This document shows positions 8,377 to 17,538 of a stretch of 64,000 bases of DNA, piece after piece. Below the pieces are notes generated by a model. That model did no database searches. It was not told the origin of the DNA and saw only the letters and a program-made list of their open reading frames with translations. This stretch comes from Virgisporangium aurantiacum. Its GTDB lineage: Bacteria; Actinomycetota; Actinomycetes; Mycobacteriales; Micromonosporaceae. The stretch is from the NCBI RefSeq assembly GCF_016863635.1, contig NZ_BOPG01000034.1:124001-188000 (forward strand). Reading direction: 5' to 3'. Both the position numbers and the translations under genes were made by a program. Numbering within the stretch: position 1 is the first letter of the stretch; each line of letters opens with the position of its first letter.

Positions 8377-9495
8377 ATGACCTCGGGGACGGCGTTCAGG
8401 ATCCCGATGTGGCGGGCGCTCGCCGTGTTCCGGTTCACCGCGCTCGTCTACGCGGGCGCGCTGGTGGTCTGGCGCGCCCCCGACTACGAGCACCCGCTCG
8501 CCGGCTGGCTGGTGCTGGCCGGCATGGTCGTGTGGACGTTCACCGCGGCCGGCCTGTACCGGCGCCGCGGCTCGAACCGGTGGCCCGTGCTCGTCGCCGA
8601 CCTGCTCGTCGCGATGGTGTTCGTGCTGGCCAGCCGGTGGATCGTCGGCGGCGCGCAGTTCAAGGAAGGCTTCTCGATCGTCCCGGTGACGTGGCACGGC
8701 GCACCGGTGCTGGCGTGGGCGCTGTACGGCGGGCGCCGGCTCGGGCTGCTCGCGGCGGCGATCCTCGGCGCCTGCGACATCTACGTGCGGCAGGAGGTCG
8801 GGGTCAGCACGATCACCGGCGCGGTGCTCATGATCCTGGCGGCGGCGAGCGTCGGATACGTGGTGGGGCTGACCACCGAGGCCGAGCACAAGCTGCAGGA
8901 GGCGGCTCGGCTGGAGGCGGCGTCGCGGGAGCGGGCCCGGCTCGCCCGCGACATCCACGACTCGGTGCTGCAGGTGCTCGCGATGGTGCAGCGGCGCGGC
9001 GCCGAACTCGGCGGCGAGGCGGCCGACCTGGGTCGGCTGGCCGGCGAGCAGGAGGTCGCGCTGCGGGCGCTGGTCAGTGGCGCCACCAGCACGCATACCG
9101 GTACGGCGGAGGTCAATCTGGTCGCGAAGCTGGAGGCGCTCTCCGGGCCGGGCGTCACGTTCGCGGCGCCGGCCGGGCCGGTGCCCGTCCCCGGAAACAC
9201 CGCCGACGCCGTGACGGGCGCGGTGGCCGCGGCCCTCGACAACGTCCGCCGCCACGCGGGCGACGAGCCGCGCGCGTGGGTCCTGGTGGAGAGCGAGCCC
9301 GGCACCGTCACCGTCACCGTGCGCGACGACGGCCCGGGCATCCCCGCCGGGCGCCTCGACACGGCGGCGAGCGAGGGACGGCTCGGGGTCAGCCAGTCGA
9401 TCCGGGGCCGGATCAGCGAGCTCGGCGGCGAGGTGGTGATCTTCTCGGCGCCCGGTCAGGGCACCGAGGTCGAGCTGCGGGTGCCAGTAACCTGA
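8377..9495 (+). CDS. NarL-family sensor histidine kinase
   Basis: 372-residue membrane kinase. About five hydrophobic segments fill the first ~170 residues. They are followed by a coiled linker and the HisKA_3 dimerisation motif ARLARDIHDSVLQVL with the phospho-accepting His. The ATPase domain has DNVRRHA and VRDDGPGIP. The input signal is unknown; the sensor is an integral-membrane domain without an obvious extracellular loop domain. It pairs with the response regulator 5 bp downstream. The ATG at 8377 has no RBS and is probably leaderless. Confidence 0.9.
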   Translation: MTSGTAFRIPMWRALAVFRFTALVYAGALVVWRAPDYEHPLAGWLVLAGMVVWTFTAAGLYRRRGSNRWPVLVADLLVAMVFVLASRWIVGGAQFKEGFSIVPVTWHGAPVLAWALYGGRRLGLLAAAILGACDIYVRQEVGVSTITGAVLMILAAASVGYVVGLTTEAEHKLQEAARLEAASRERARLARDIHDSVLQVLAMVQRRGAELGGEAADLGRLAGEQEVALRALVSGATSTHTGTAEVNLVAKLEALSGPGVTFAAPAGPVPVPGNTADAVTGAVAAALDNVRRHAGDEPRAWVLVESEPGTVTVTVRDDGPGIPAGRLDTAASEGRLGVSQSIRGRISELGGEVVIFSAPGQGTEVELRVPVT

Positions 9496-9500
9496 CCGGC

Positions 9501-10145
9501 ATGGCGGTTCGCGTGATGGTCGTCGACGACCACCCGATGTGGCGCGACGGGGTGGCCCGTGACCTGGCCGAGGCCGGGTACGAGGTGGTGGCCTGCCTCG
9601 GCGAGGGGGCGCAGGCGGTGCGGCTGGCCGCGGCCACCCGTCCCGACGTCGTGGTGCTCGACCTGCAACTGCCCGACCTGCGCGGCGACGAGGTGATCCG
9701 GGGCATCCGGGGCGCCCACCCGGAGGCCCGGGTGCTCATGCTCTCGGCGAGCGGCGAGCAGCAGGACGTGCTCGACGCCGTCAAGGCCGGCGCGGCCGGC
9801 TACCTGCTGAAGTCCGCCGGCCAGGCCGACTTCCTCGACGCCGTGCGCCGCACCGCCGCGGGCGACGCCGTGTTCACCCCCGGCCTCGCCGGGCTGGTGC
9901 TGGGCGAGTACCGCCGCCTGGCCACCACGCCCGCCGACCCGGACGCGCCGGAGCTCACCCCGCGCGAGACCGAGGTGCTCCGTCTGGTGGCGAAGGGCAT
10001 GTCGTACAAGCAGATCGCCGAGCGGCTGGTGCTGTCGCACCGCACCGTGCAGAACCACGTGCAGAACACGCTCGGCAAGCTCCAGCTCCACAACCGGGTG
10101 GAGCTGGCCCGGTTCGCCATCGAGCGCGGCCTCGACGCGGACTAG
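9501..10145 (+). CDS. NarL/FixJ-family response regulator
   Basis: 214-residue partner of the preceding kinase. The receiver domain has the acidic pair in MVVDDHPMWRDG, the phospho-acceptor in VVVLDLQLPDL and the conserved Lys in GYLLKSA. The C-terminal LuxR-type helix-turn-helix reads LTPRETEVLRLVAKGMSYKQ onward, followed by HRTVQNHVQNTL. It ends 16 bp from the convergent phosphatase gene. The regulon is unknown; a self-site may lie in the kinase promoter. Confidence 0.94.
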   Translation: MAVRVMVVDDHPMWRDGVARDLAEAGYEVVACLGEGAQAVRLAAATRPDVVVLDLQLPDLRGDEVIRGIRGAHPEARVLMLSASGEQQDVLDAVKAGAAGYLLKSAGQADFLDAVRRTAAGDAVFTPGLAGLVLGEYRRLATTPADPDAPELTPRETEVLRLVAKGMSYKQIAERLVLSHRTVQNHVQNTLGKLQLHNRVELARFAIERGLDAD

Positions 10146-10161
10146 GACCGGGTCGGCGGGG

Positions 10162-12534
10162 TCACGCCGCCCGGGCCGCCGGGCCCGGCTTGGGAGCGGT
10201 GGGCGGCGGCACCGCGGCACCCTTCGGCACCCGGTCGTGGGTCGTCGCCGGCTGCGGCGGAACGGCCTCGGGCAGGCGGTGGACCGCGAGCAGGCACACG
10301 TCGTCCTCCTGCCCCCCGGCCGCGAGCATGCGGTCGGTGACCTCGCGCAGCAGCCGTTCCGGCGTCCGGGCCCCGGTCGCGACCAGGGCGACCAGGTCGC
10401 GCATCGACTGCTGGGGATCGGCCGTGCGGTGGTCGACCAGCCCGTCGGTGTAGACGAGCACGGTGTCCCCCGGCGCCAACCGGACCGTGTTCTCGGCGTA
10501 GTGGACGTCGTCGGCGAACACGCCGAGGATCATGCCGGACGGGTGGTCCAACTGGACCACCTCACCGCGGTGCCGCAGCAGCGGGGCGGGGTGGCCGGCG
10601 TTCGCCCAGGTCAGCTCGTGGGTCTTCGGGTCGTAGACGCCGTAGACCATGGTCGCCAGGTCCAGGTCGCTCACCCGGGTCAGCAGATGGTTGACCCGGC
10701 GCAGCACCTCGCCCGGCGCCGGGTCCTCGACCGCGTACGCCCGCACGGCGTTGCGCACCTGACCCATGATCGTGGCGGCCCGCAGGTCGTGGCCGGTCAC
10801 GTCGCCGACGGCCAGCGCGAACCGCCCGTCCGGCAGCGCGAACGAGTCGAACCAGTCGCCGCCGATGTCGACCCGCTCCACCACCGGCAGGTACGCGGCG
10901 ACGATCTCCGTCTCCGGCGCCACGGGCAGGCTCGCCGGCAGCATCGCCCGCACGAACATCTGCAGCGCCTGGTGCTCGGCCTCCAACTGGGCGCGGGCGT
11001 GATCGGCCGACCGGATCGCCGCCTCGGCCGCCCGCTCCTGCGCCCGCTGGGCGGTGATGTCCTGCAGCGTCCCCCACAACCGCGCCGGCTCGCCGGCCTC
11101 GTTCCGGATCACCTCGCCCGTGCCGTAGACGTCGATGACCATGCCGTCCGGGCGGACCAGCCGGAACTCGCCCGCGAACGGTGCCTCGCCGGTGCGCAGC
11201 CGCTCGAACTCGCGGGCCATGCGCTCGGCGTCGACCGGGTGCACGAGCACGTCGCCGGTGCCGGACAGGAACGCCACCGGGTCGCCGACGATCGCGGCCA
11301 TTTGTGCCGAACCGGCGATCGCGCCGGTGGCCAGGTCGATCTCCCAGCTACCCATGCGCGCCAGCTGCTGGGCCTGCTCCAGCTTGCTGGCGAGTTCGGC
11401 CGTGGCGCGCAGCGCCTGTGCCTCGGCCTCCAGCTTGGCGAGACGGTGCTGCTCGGAGACGTCCATGACGATCAACGCCACGGCGACGAGGGTCCCGTCG
11501 CTGGTGCGCACGGGGTAACAGCTCACGTTCGCGAAGCTCACACCGTCACCCCGGATCGGGACATCGGACGCGGCCGCGCTCTCGCCGGATTCCCTGACCC
11601 CGCCGGGCATCGCGCGGACGAGCGGCGGCAACCCGGACGCCTCGGCGAGCGCGATGCCGACGAGCGGCCGGTCGCCATCGCCGGCCAGTTCCTGGAACGC
11701 CCGGTTCGCCTGGTGGAAGACCAGGTCGGGGCCGAGCAGCGCGATCGCGCTCGGTGCCGACTCGACGGTGGCGGTCAGTTCGGCCAGCGCGCGCCGGTGC
11801 TCCTGCTCCAGCTTCACCCGGTCGGTGATGTCGATCGCCCCCGAACCGACGCCGATCACGGTGCCGTCGGCGTCGCGGATCGGGTAGCGGTTGCTCAGGT
11901 AGTGCCGGACGCCGTGCGGCCACTCGACCGGCGCGACGATCGCCTCCTGCGTCTCGCCGGTCTCCAGCACCTTGGCCACGACCTTGTCGACGAGACGACC
12001 GATCTTCGCGCCGAACAGTTCGGTCGCGGTGCGGCCGATGTGGTCGGCAGCCGGGATCCCGGTGAACTCGGCGTAGTGGTCGTTGGCGTAGCGGAAGCGC
12101 ATCCCGCGGTCCATCAGCGCGAACCCGATGGGTGCGGAGTCGAGCATCGGGCCGAGGATCCTGACCTGCTCGGCAAGTCCGTGGGCGCGGATCTCGGCGG
12201 CGGCGCGGGCCGCCTCGGTGTCCCGGGACCGGTTGTAGGCCCGCCAGTACACGCCGAGCACCACGACCGCCGCGATCACGAAGCCGGCCAGGTGCGACAC
12301 CGCGTGGTCGGGCGGCAGGACGAACCGGGCGTATGCCGCGGTGGCGAGCACCGCGGCGGCGGTCCCGGCGGTGAGCCCGCCCAGAATGGACCCGACGGCG
12401 ACGGCCGCCAGCAGGAGCGATCCGCTCGTGCCCTCGTTGATCTCCACCGTCGCGATCAGGAGCCCGGGTACGAGGGGCGCCAACGAACCGGCCGCGACCC
12501 CCCACCCGCCGGGCCGCCCGAACGTGCTCACCAT
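10162..12534 (-). CDS. PAS-domain PP2C-type (SpoIIE/RsbU) serine phosphatase
   Basis: 790-residue membrane-anchored phosphatase. Several hydrophobic segments occupy the first ~110 residues, then three PAS-like sensor domains (about 125-240, 250-365 and 385-495), a short coiled linker, and a SpoIIE/PP2C domain (about 540-750) with GGDWFDSF, AVGDVTGHDLRAA, NAGHPAPLL and YTDGLVDHR. Such enzymes dephosphorylate STAS anti-sigma antagonists. The gene starts 4 bp after a STAS gene, so the two probably form a partner-switching pair; no RsbW-like kinase is in the window. Confidence 0.93.
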   Translation of the reverse strand: MVSTFGRPGGWGVAAGSLAPLVPGLLIATVEINEGTSGSLLLAAVAVGSILGGLTAGTAAAVLATAAYARFVLPPDHAVSHLAGFVIAAVVVLGVYWRAYNRSRDTEAARAAAEIRAHGLAEQVRILGPMLDSAPIGFALMDRGMRFRYANDHYAEFTGIPAADHIGRTATELFGAKIGRLVDKVVAKVLETGETQEAIVAPVEWPHGVRHYLSNRYPIRDADGTVIGVGSGAIDITDRVKLEQEHRRALAELTATVESAPSAIALLGPDLVFHQANRAFQELAGDGDRPLVGIALAEASGLPPLVRAMPGGVRESGESAAASDVPIRGDGVSFANVSCYPVRTSDGTLVAVALIVMDVSEQHRLAKLEAEAQALRATAELASKLEQAQQLARMGSWEIDLATGAIAGSAQMAAIVGDPVAFLSGTGDVLVHPVDAERMAREFERLRTGEAPFAGEFRLVRPDGMVIDVYGTGEVIRNEAGEPARLWGTLQDITAQRAQERAAEAAIRSADHARAQLEAEHQALQMFVRAMLPASLPVAPETEIVAAYLPVVERVDIGGDWFDSFALPDGRFALAVGDVTGHDLRAATIMGQVRNAVRAYAVEDPAPGEVLRRVNHLLTRVSDLDLATMVYGVYDPKTHELTWANAGHPAPLLRHRGEVVQLDHPSGMILGVFADDVHYAENTVRLAPGDTVLVYTDGLVDHRTADPQQSMRDLVALVATGARTPERLLREVTDRMLAAGGQEDDVCLLAVHRLPEAVPPQPATTHDRVPKGAAVPPPTAPKPGPAARAA

Positions 12535-12538
12535 GCGG

Positions 12539-12853
12539 CTACTCGACGTGGAACAACCGGGTCAGCCCCGTCAGCGTGAGCAGGTTGAGTACCCGCGGGA
12601 CGGGCGAGCGCAGCACCATCGTGCCGCCGGCGGCCTCGGCCCGCTTGTGCAAGCGGACCAGGACGGCCAGCCCGGTGGAGTCACAGAACGTGAGCTCGCT
12701 GATGTCGAGCACCACCCGCCGGCCCAGATCGGCCAGCTCGCCGGCGGTGTGCTCCAGTCGCTCGCACGTGCGGATGTCGAGCTCACCGCTGATCCGCACG
12801 ACATCGTCACCGACCGGTTGCACCGTGAGCTGGGTGCCCGGGTCCACCGTCAT
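12539..12853 (-). CDS. STAS-domain anti-sigma factor antagonist
   Basis: 104-residue single-domain protein of the SpoIIAA/RsbV family. The core motif LDISELTFCDSTGLAVLV contains the phosphorylatable Ser (DST) that decides binding to an anti-sigma kinase. The ATG at 12853 follows AGAGGTG; the longer open frame upstream lacks family similarity. It is co-transcribed with the downstream phosphatase, its likely activator. The target sigma factor is not in the window. Confidence 0.9.
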   Translation of the reverse strand: MTVDPGTQLTVQPVGDDVVRISGELDIRTCERLEHTAGELADLGRRVVLDISELTFCDSTGLAVLVRLHKRAEAAGGTMVLRSPVPRVLNLLTLTGLTRLFHVE

Positions 12854-13029
12854 TCCGCACCTCTTGTCCCTGCGCCGGCCCTGTCCGCCTCCGCGCCTGC
12901 GTCCATACTGCACCGGTAGGCGACGGGTGTCGCTACACCAGAGCCTGAAACACCGATTCTCGCCCGCACGGTGAGTCACTTGGCACGGCTTCCGGCGCAT
13001 CCAGCCGGATGGTTACCGCACGTGACCGA

Positions 13030-13650
13030 TCAGGCGGGTGGTGCCGCTCCGGTCAGCACAGCGGCGACCACCCGCTCGGCCAGATCGGGGCCGTCGAGCG
13101 CGGGGTTCCAGCGCATGGTGCGCTGCAGGATCATCGGCGCGGTGAGGACCAGCAGAACGACCTCGACGTCGAGGTCCGCGCGGAGTTCGCCGGTGTCGAT
13201 GCCGCGCCGCAGCACCGCCCGGGTGACGGCACGGCGCGGCTCGATCACCTGCTGGTACCACTCGTGCAGGTCGGGGTTGCGGGCGATCTGCGGCAGGATG
13301 CAGGTCATCACCTTGCCGCTGCGGGCGCCGTTGGGCTGGCCGATCTGCGACATCAGCGTGATCAGGTCGGCCCGCACCGACTCGCCGGCGACCTCCGGGA
13401 TCGGGAGTTTCATGGACGCGACCGCGTCGATCACGACCTGGTCCCGGCTCGCCCAGCGCCGGTAGATCGTCGCCTTGCCCACACCGGCCCGCGCCGCGAT
13501 CGACTCGATCGAGATCGTCTCGAGGGCGTCGCCGTCGGCGATCATCTCGAGGACGGCGTCGATGATCGCCTGTTCGGACCGGGCACTGCGCGGCCGACCC
13601 GGAGAGCGCTTCTCCGAGTCGGCCGCGGCGGCGGTAGTCATGCCGCTCAT
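13030..13650 (-). CDS. TetR-family transcriptional regulator
   Basis: 206-residue repressor. The N-terminal helix-turn-helix is clear (ISIESIAARAGVGKATIYRR); the C-terminal ligand domain is of the type seen with drug-efflux genes. The ATG at 13650 follows AGGGA closely; a second ATG at 13641 is possible. It lies 8 bp after the MFS transporter and likely regulates it. It is read last in a two-gene unit, so the operator is expected upstream of the transporter near 15363-15450. Confidence 0.9.
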   Translation of the reverse strand: MSGMTTAAAADSEKRSPGRPRSARSEQAIIDAVLEMIADGDALETISIESIAARAGVGKATIYRRWASRDQVVIDAVASMKLPIPEVAGESVRADLITLMSQIGQPNGARSGKVMTCILPQIARNPDLHEWYQQVIEPRRAVTRAVLRRGIDTGELRADLDVEVVLLVLTAPMILQRTMRWNPALDGPDLAERVVAAVLTGAAPPA

Positions 13651-13658
13651 TATCCCTG

Positions 13659-15362
13659 CTACGTCCGCGCCGGCTCCGCAGCCGGCGCTTCCTGCGGTGA
13701 CGTCGCTCCGGCCGGTGCTCCCGCTGTCGCCGTCGCCGCCGCAGTTGCCGCCGCCGCCGTTGCCGCCGGGTCCGCTGTTGCCGCCGGGTCCGCTGTTGCC
13801 GCCGGGGCCGGGGCCGACACCGGGGCGCTGCGCCGCGGCATCCACGCCAGCACGACGATCACCGCGACCACGCCGAACGCCGCCGCCACCCCGGCGGCCA
13901 GGTGCATCGCGTCGACGAACGCCTCGTTCGCCGGGCCGATCAGGGCCTGCCCGGCCGGGCCGATCTTCTCGGCGACGCCGTACGTCCCGGCGATCGACTC
14001 GCCGGCCGTGTGCCGCACCGCCTCCGGCAGCCCGGCGACGGTGTCCTCCATCGAGCCCCGGTACGCGGCGGCGAGGATCGAGCCGAGCACCGCCACGCCC
14101 AGCGACCCGCCGAGCTGCCGGATCGTGTTGCTGACCGCCGACCCGACACCGGCCTTCTCCCGCGGCAGCGTCGACATCACCGACTCGGTGGCCGGCGCCA
14201 TCACGTTGGCCATGCCGGCACCCATGACGAAGAAGATCACGCCGAGGATCCACAGCGGGGTGTCCGTCCCCATGAACATCATGCCGACCAGCGCGACCGT
14301 GACCAGCGCGAGACCGGTGGCGCAGATGGCCTTGGGCCCGAACCGCCGGACGAACGCGGCGCTGCGCGGCGCGAAGATCAGCTGAGCCGCGGCGAACGGC
14401 AGCAGCAGCAGACCGGACTGCAGCGGTGTGTACCCGCGCACCAGCTGCATGTAGAAGACGCTGAAGAAGAACACGCCCATGCTCGCGAAGAACACCAGGC
14501 CGACCGCGCCGACCGCGGCGGAGAACGCCGGGTTGCGGAAGAGCCGCACGTCGAGCGACGGGAACCGCAGCCGCGACTCGAACCAGATGAACCCGGCGAT
14601 CACCAGGGCGCCGACGGCGATCGTGCCCCAGGCACGCGGCCGGTCGAAGCCGTGCTCGCCGCCGTCGATGATGCCGTAGACGAACAGCACCAGCCCGACG
14701 ATCGACAGCCCGACACCCCAGATGTCGATCGCACCGGGGTGCGGGTCGCGCGACTCCGGCACCAGGGCGACGACGGCCACCAGGCCGGCGATCACGATCG
14801 GCACGTTGATCAGGAAGACCGAGCCCCACCAGAACCGCTCCAGCAGCAGCCCGGCCACGATCGGGCCGATCGCCACCGCCAGGCCGACCGCGCCGGCCCA
14901 GACGCCGATCGCCTTGGCCCGCTCCCGCGGGTCGAAGACGTTCGAGATGATCGACAGCGTCGCCGGCATGACGGCCGCGCCGCCGATGCCCATCAGCGCG
15001 CGGGCGGCGATCAACTGGGTCGGGTCCTGCGCGTATGCGCTCGCCAGCGAGCTCAGGCCGAACAGCACCAGGCCGATCAGCAGCATGCGGCGCCGGCCGA
15101 ACCGGTCACCGAGGACGCCCGCGGTGAACAGCAGTCCCGCGAAGACCAGCGTGTACGAGTTGATCGACCATTCGAGCTGGCCCTGGCTGGCGCCGAGCCC
15201 CTCCACCGGGTCGGCGATCACCCCCATGGCAACGTTGAGCACGGTGTTGTCCAGCACGACGACCAGCAACGACACGACGAGCACCCCGAGAATCGCCCAG
15301 CGGCGCGGGTGCCCGGTGTTGGCTGTGATCTCGTTTCTCGTGGTCGTAGCGGAAGCGCTCAC
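13659..15362 (-). CDS. DHA2-family (14-TM) MFS efflux transporter
   Basis: 567-residue proton-driven drug exporter of the EmrB/QacA type. Motif C-like and antiporter motifs are visible: LVVVLDNTVLNVAMGVI in TM1, the FTAGVLGDRFGRRRML loop, and the ALMGIGGAAVMPATLSII helix. The C-terminus is a low-complexity Ala/Thr/Pro tail encoded partly by an 18-bp tandem repeat. The GTG at 15362 follows GGGGGTGGG. Co-transcribed with the TetR gene; the substrate is unknown. Confidence 0.92.
   Translation of the reverse strand: MSASATTTRNEITANTGHPRRWAILGVLVVSLLVVVLDNTVLNVAMGVIADPVEGLGASQGQLEWSINSYTLVFAGLLFTAGVLGDRFGRRRMLLIGLVLFGLSSLASAYAQDPTQLIAARALMGIGGAAVMPATLSIISNVFDPRERAKAIGVWAGAVGLAVAIGPIVAGLLLERFWWGSVFLINVPIVIAGLVAVVALVPESRDPHPGAIDIWGVGLSIVGLVLFVYGIIDGGEHGFDRPRAWGTIAVGALVIAGFIWFESRLRFPSLDVRLFRNPAFSAAVGAVGLVFFASMGVFFFSVFYMQLVRGYTPLQSGLLLLPFAAAQLIFAPRSAAFVRRFGPKAICATGLALVTVALVGMMFMGTDTPLWILGVIFFVMGAGMANVMAPATESVMSTLPREKAGVGSAVSNTIRQLGGSLGVAVLGSILAAAYRGSMEDTVAGLPEAVRHTAGESIAGTYGVAEKIGPAGQALIGPANEAFVDAMHLAAGVAAAFGVVAVIVVLAWMPRRSAPVSAPAPAATADPAATADPAATAAAATAAATATAGAPAGATSPQEAPAAEPART
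13762..13806. repeat. 18-bp tandem repeat in the MFS transporter tail
   Basis: About 2.5 copies of GCCGCCGGGTCCGCTGTT. In the transporter frame they encode the repeating Ala-Asp-Pro-Ala-Ala-Thr segment of the cytosolic tail. Repeat number is likely to vary between strains. Confidence 0.7.
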
Positions 15363-15486
15363 GACCCACCCCCATTAGCGATACAGAACGGTCTCGTTTC
15401 TAACGGTGCCCAAGCTATCGTCGCTGGCGACGAAACGGAACGGGTCCGTATCGAAAGTGACGCCGATCACGCGGCGGCGGCCATGC

Positions 15487-15504
15487 TTGCGGATCTTGGA
15501 CTCC
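15487..15504 (+). repeat. left half of the 54-bp palindromic element
   Basis: TTGCGGATCTTGGACTCC matches the left end of the full element at 15590 exactly but has no right half nearby. Confidence 0.6.
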
Positions 15505-15589
15505 CGTACGCGCTCGACTCTCGTGGCTTCGGGTCGGCGACCCGGTGCCCGGGTGATTTGCTCGCTTTGTCCAGCCCGCGTAGACCCGG

Positions 15590-15643
15590 TTTGCGGATCT
15601 TGGACTCCGCGCGGGCCTGGGGCACCTCCTGCAGTCCAAGATC
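15590..15643 (+). repeat. 54-bp palindromic element, copy 1
   Basis: Starts TTTGCGGATCTTGGACTCC, has ~12 variable bases, then GGCACCTCCTGCAG and TCCAAGATC. The 11-bp arms GATCTTGGACT/AGTCCAAGATC (15596-15606 and 15633-15643) enclose 26 nt. A copy of identical length lies at 40943-40996. Confidence 0.75.
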
Positions 15644-15748
15644 GCCGCGGCCCGCCGGCCCGCGCCGACGACCGGGCACGGATGAACATCAACTTCGACG
15701 GATGAGGTTCACGAATGCCCGGTGAGCGCTCTGCTGCCCGGACCGACC

Positions 15749-15840
15749 GCCCGCCGCCAGTGACCGCCCGCCACCCGTGAGCGTTCTGCCGCCGATGGGC
15801 GCCCGCCGCCCGTGAAGCGCCCCGCCGCCCGTGAAGAGCC
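15749..15840. repeat. degenerate ~20-bp direct repeats
   Basis: Four imperfect units of the form GCCCGCCGCCCGTGAAGC start near 15749, 15766, 15801 and 15821. Units 3 and 4 are adjacent and nearly identical. The sequence is too degenerate and short for CRISPR. Confidence 0.45.
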
Positions 15841-15946
15841 GCCACACCACTGGGCGGCACGCCGCCTTTCGCGTCCTAGGAGGCTAGGATGCGAGTCCCC
15901 GGGGCGGCGGTGGGTGGGGGCTGGAACGGGGCACCAGCGGCGGGCA

Positions 15947-17527
15947 CTACCAGTTTTGGGAACGGCGGAGGCGTCTCGGGCGGCCGTCGGGGTCGTAGAC
16001 GAGGCGGTAGGCGGGCACCGCCCACAACCGGGTCAGCCGTCCCAGCCGCTCGGGCCGATGGTGGCGCAGCCGGCCCTTCGGGCGCTCCCCCACGCGTCCG
16101 GCGTCGTACCAGGCGTCCAGTGCGGACGCGGCGGCGTCGATCGCGGCGGCCGCCGACGACGGGTCGAGCAGAGCCTCGTCGTCGGCCCGGTCGAGGTGCT
16201 CGCGCATCAGGCGTAGCCGCAGGTCACGGGCGTACACGCGGGCGCCGTCGCCGGTGCCGGCCGGGTCGAGCGGATGCCGGTCGTCGCGGGTGTCGTCGAG
16301 GACGGCGCAGGACAGTTCGCTGTCGTGGGTCCACGAACGGCGGTTGAAGTTGTCGCTGCCGACGCTCGCCCACACGTCGTCGACGACGCAGACCTTGGCG
16401 TGCACGTACACAGGGTCACCGCGATGGTTCTCCACGTCGAACACGTGCACGCGATCGCCGCCCGCCCGCTGGCATACGGAAAGCGCCTGGGCGCGGCCGA
16501 CCTGGTTCGGCGGCAGCGCGAACGCGCCGTCGACGTCGGGGTAGCGGGGCACCACGACGATCAGGTGCAACGACGGGTTCTCCGTGAGGGCAGCCGCGAA
16601 CAGCTGGGCCACCTCGGTCGACCACATGTACTGGTCCTCGAGATAGATCAACCGCCGCGCCCGGCGGATCGCCTTGGCGTAGCCGTGCGCGATCGAGAAC
16701 TCGCCGTCGGGGGCGAAGTTCGGGTACGCCGTGCGCAGCGACGGGTACGTGCGCAGCACCTGCACGGTGTGCGGGCCGCACGGCGGCGGGTCGGGCGGCT
16801 GCGCCGGCAACGGGTCGGCGACCAGGTCGGCGCCGCTCAGGCGGTCGCGGGCCAGGGCGACGGGGCTGCGCAGGTCGAGGCGGGTGGGGTCGGTCCAGCG
16901 TTCGCGGAACGACGTGTCGAGCGCGCCGACCACGGGCCCGCGGAGCTCCAACTGGACGTCGTGCCACGGCGGGTTCGAGCCGTACTTCGGCGACATGTTC
17001 ACCGCCTGCGGGTCACCCGCGTGGGACGCGTCGTCGCGCCGGCTGTGACACAGGTCGATGCCGCCGGCGAACGCGACGTCGCGTTCGGGAGATTCGGGGT
17101 GACGCAGGACGACCACCTTCTGGTGGTGCGAGCCACCCCGGCGGACCCGTTGGTCGAGCAGCACCTCGCCGCCGGCCGCGCGCACGTCGTCACCTAAATG
17201 TCTGTTCTCCTCCTCGCTGAACTGCATCCGGTCGAGGTGTGAGCGCCACATCAGTCCCTTGACGACCACGCCACGCCGCGCGGCGGCGGCGAACAGGTCG
17301 GCGACGGTGGGGCCGTCGTCGCGGAGGAGCTGGTCGGGGTCGCCGCGCCAGTCGGTGAAGAACAGGTGGTCGCCGGCCTTCAGGGCCTCGACCTCGCCCA
17401 CGAGCCGGTCGAAGTAGGTCGATCCGTGGACGAGCGGCTCCACCCGGTTGCCGGCGACGTGCGCCGGGATCGCCGTGGCCGGGTTTCTGCGTTCATCGGC
17501 TGTGAGCAGCCAGTCTTCGACATGCAT
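15947..17527 (-). CDS. phospholipase D-like protein (paralogue 1)
   Basis: 526-residue member of the PLD superfamily with two HKD motifs: HHQK at ~134-137 in GGSHHQKVVVLRH, and YVHAKVCVVDD at ~375-385 followed by GSDNFNRR. The family hydrolyses or transfers phosphodiester head groups; whether this protein acts on phospholipids, as a synthase, or on DNA cannot be told. No signal peptide is seen. The ATG at 17527 sits behind AGGTGGT, 11 bp after the stop of a strongly similar paralogue. The two share length, order of motifs and C-terminal YDPDGRP, so they arose by tandem duplication. Confidence 0.85.
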   Translation of the reverse strand: MHVEDWLLTADERRNPATAIPAHVAGNRVEPLVHGSTYFDRLVGEVEALKAGDHLFFTDWRGDPDQLLRDDGPTVADLFAAAARRGVVVKGLMWRSHLDRMQFSEEENRHLGDDVRAAGGEVLLDQRVRRGGSHHQKVVVLRHPESPERDVAFAGGIDLCHSRRDDASHAGDPQAVNMSPKYGSNPPWHDVQLELRGPVVGALDTSFRERWTDPTRLDLRSPVALARDRLSGADLVADPLPAQPPDPPPCGPHTVQVLRTYPSLRTAYPNFAPDGEFSIAHGYAKAIRRARRLIYLEDQYMWSTEVAQLFAAALTENPSLHLIVVVPRYPDVDGAFALPPNQVGRAQALSVCQRAGGDRVHVFDVENHRGDPVYVHAKVCVVDDVWASVGSDNFNRRSWTHDSELSCAVLDDTRDDRHPLDPAGTGDGARVYARDLRLRLMREHLDRADDEALLDPSSAAAAIDAAASALDAWYDAGRVGERPKGRLRHHRPERLGRLTRLWAVPAYRLVYDPDGRPRRLRRSQNW

Positions 17528-17538
17528 CAGGTCACCAC

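Larger units (their letters stand above)
15363..15946. other. 584-bp gene-free region rich in repeats
   Basis: Lies between the MFS gene start and the end of the first phospholipase D-like gene. It should hold the MFS/TetR promoter near 15363-15450. No ORF in it shows codon-like character. It contains a half copy and a full copy of a 54-bp palindromic element (15487-15504, 15590-15643) and a degenerate ~20-bp array (15749-15840). Confidence 0.6.

Noticed and set aside
12930-12970. SARP-type or sigma-B-type promoter (TTTCAGG) before the STAS gene
   Set aside because: There is no second heptamer at 11 bp and no GGGTAT-like -10 at the right distance.
15749-15840. CRISPR-like repeat array
   Set aside because: Units are ~20 bp, degenerate and have no regular spacers; no cas genes nearby.
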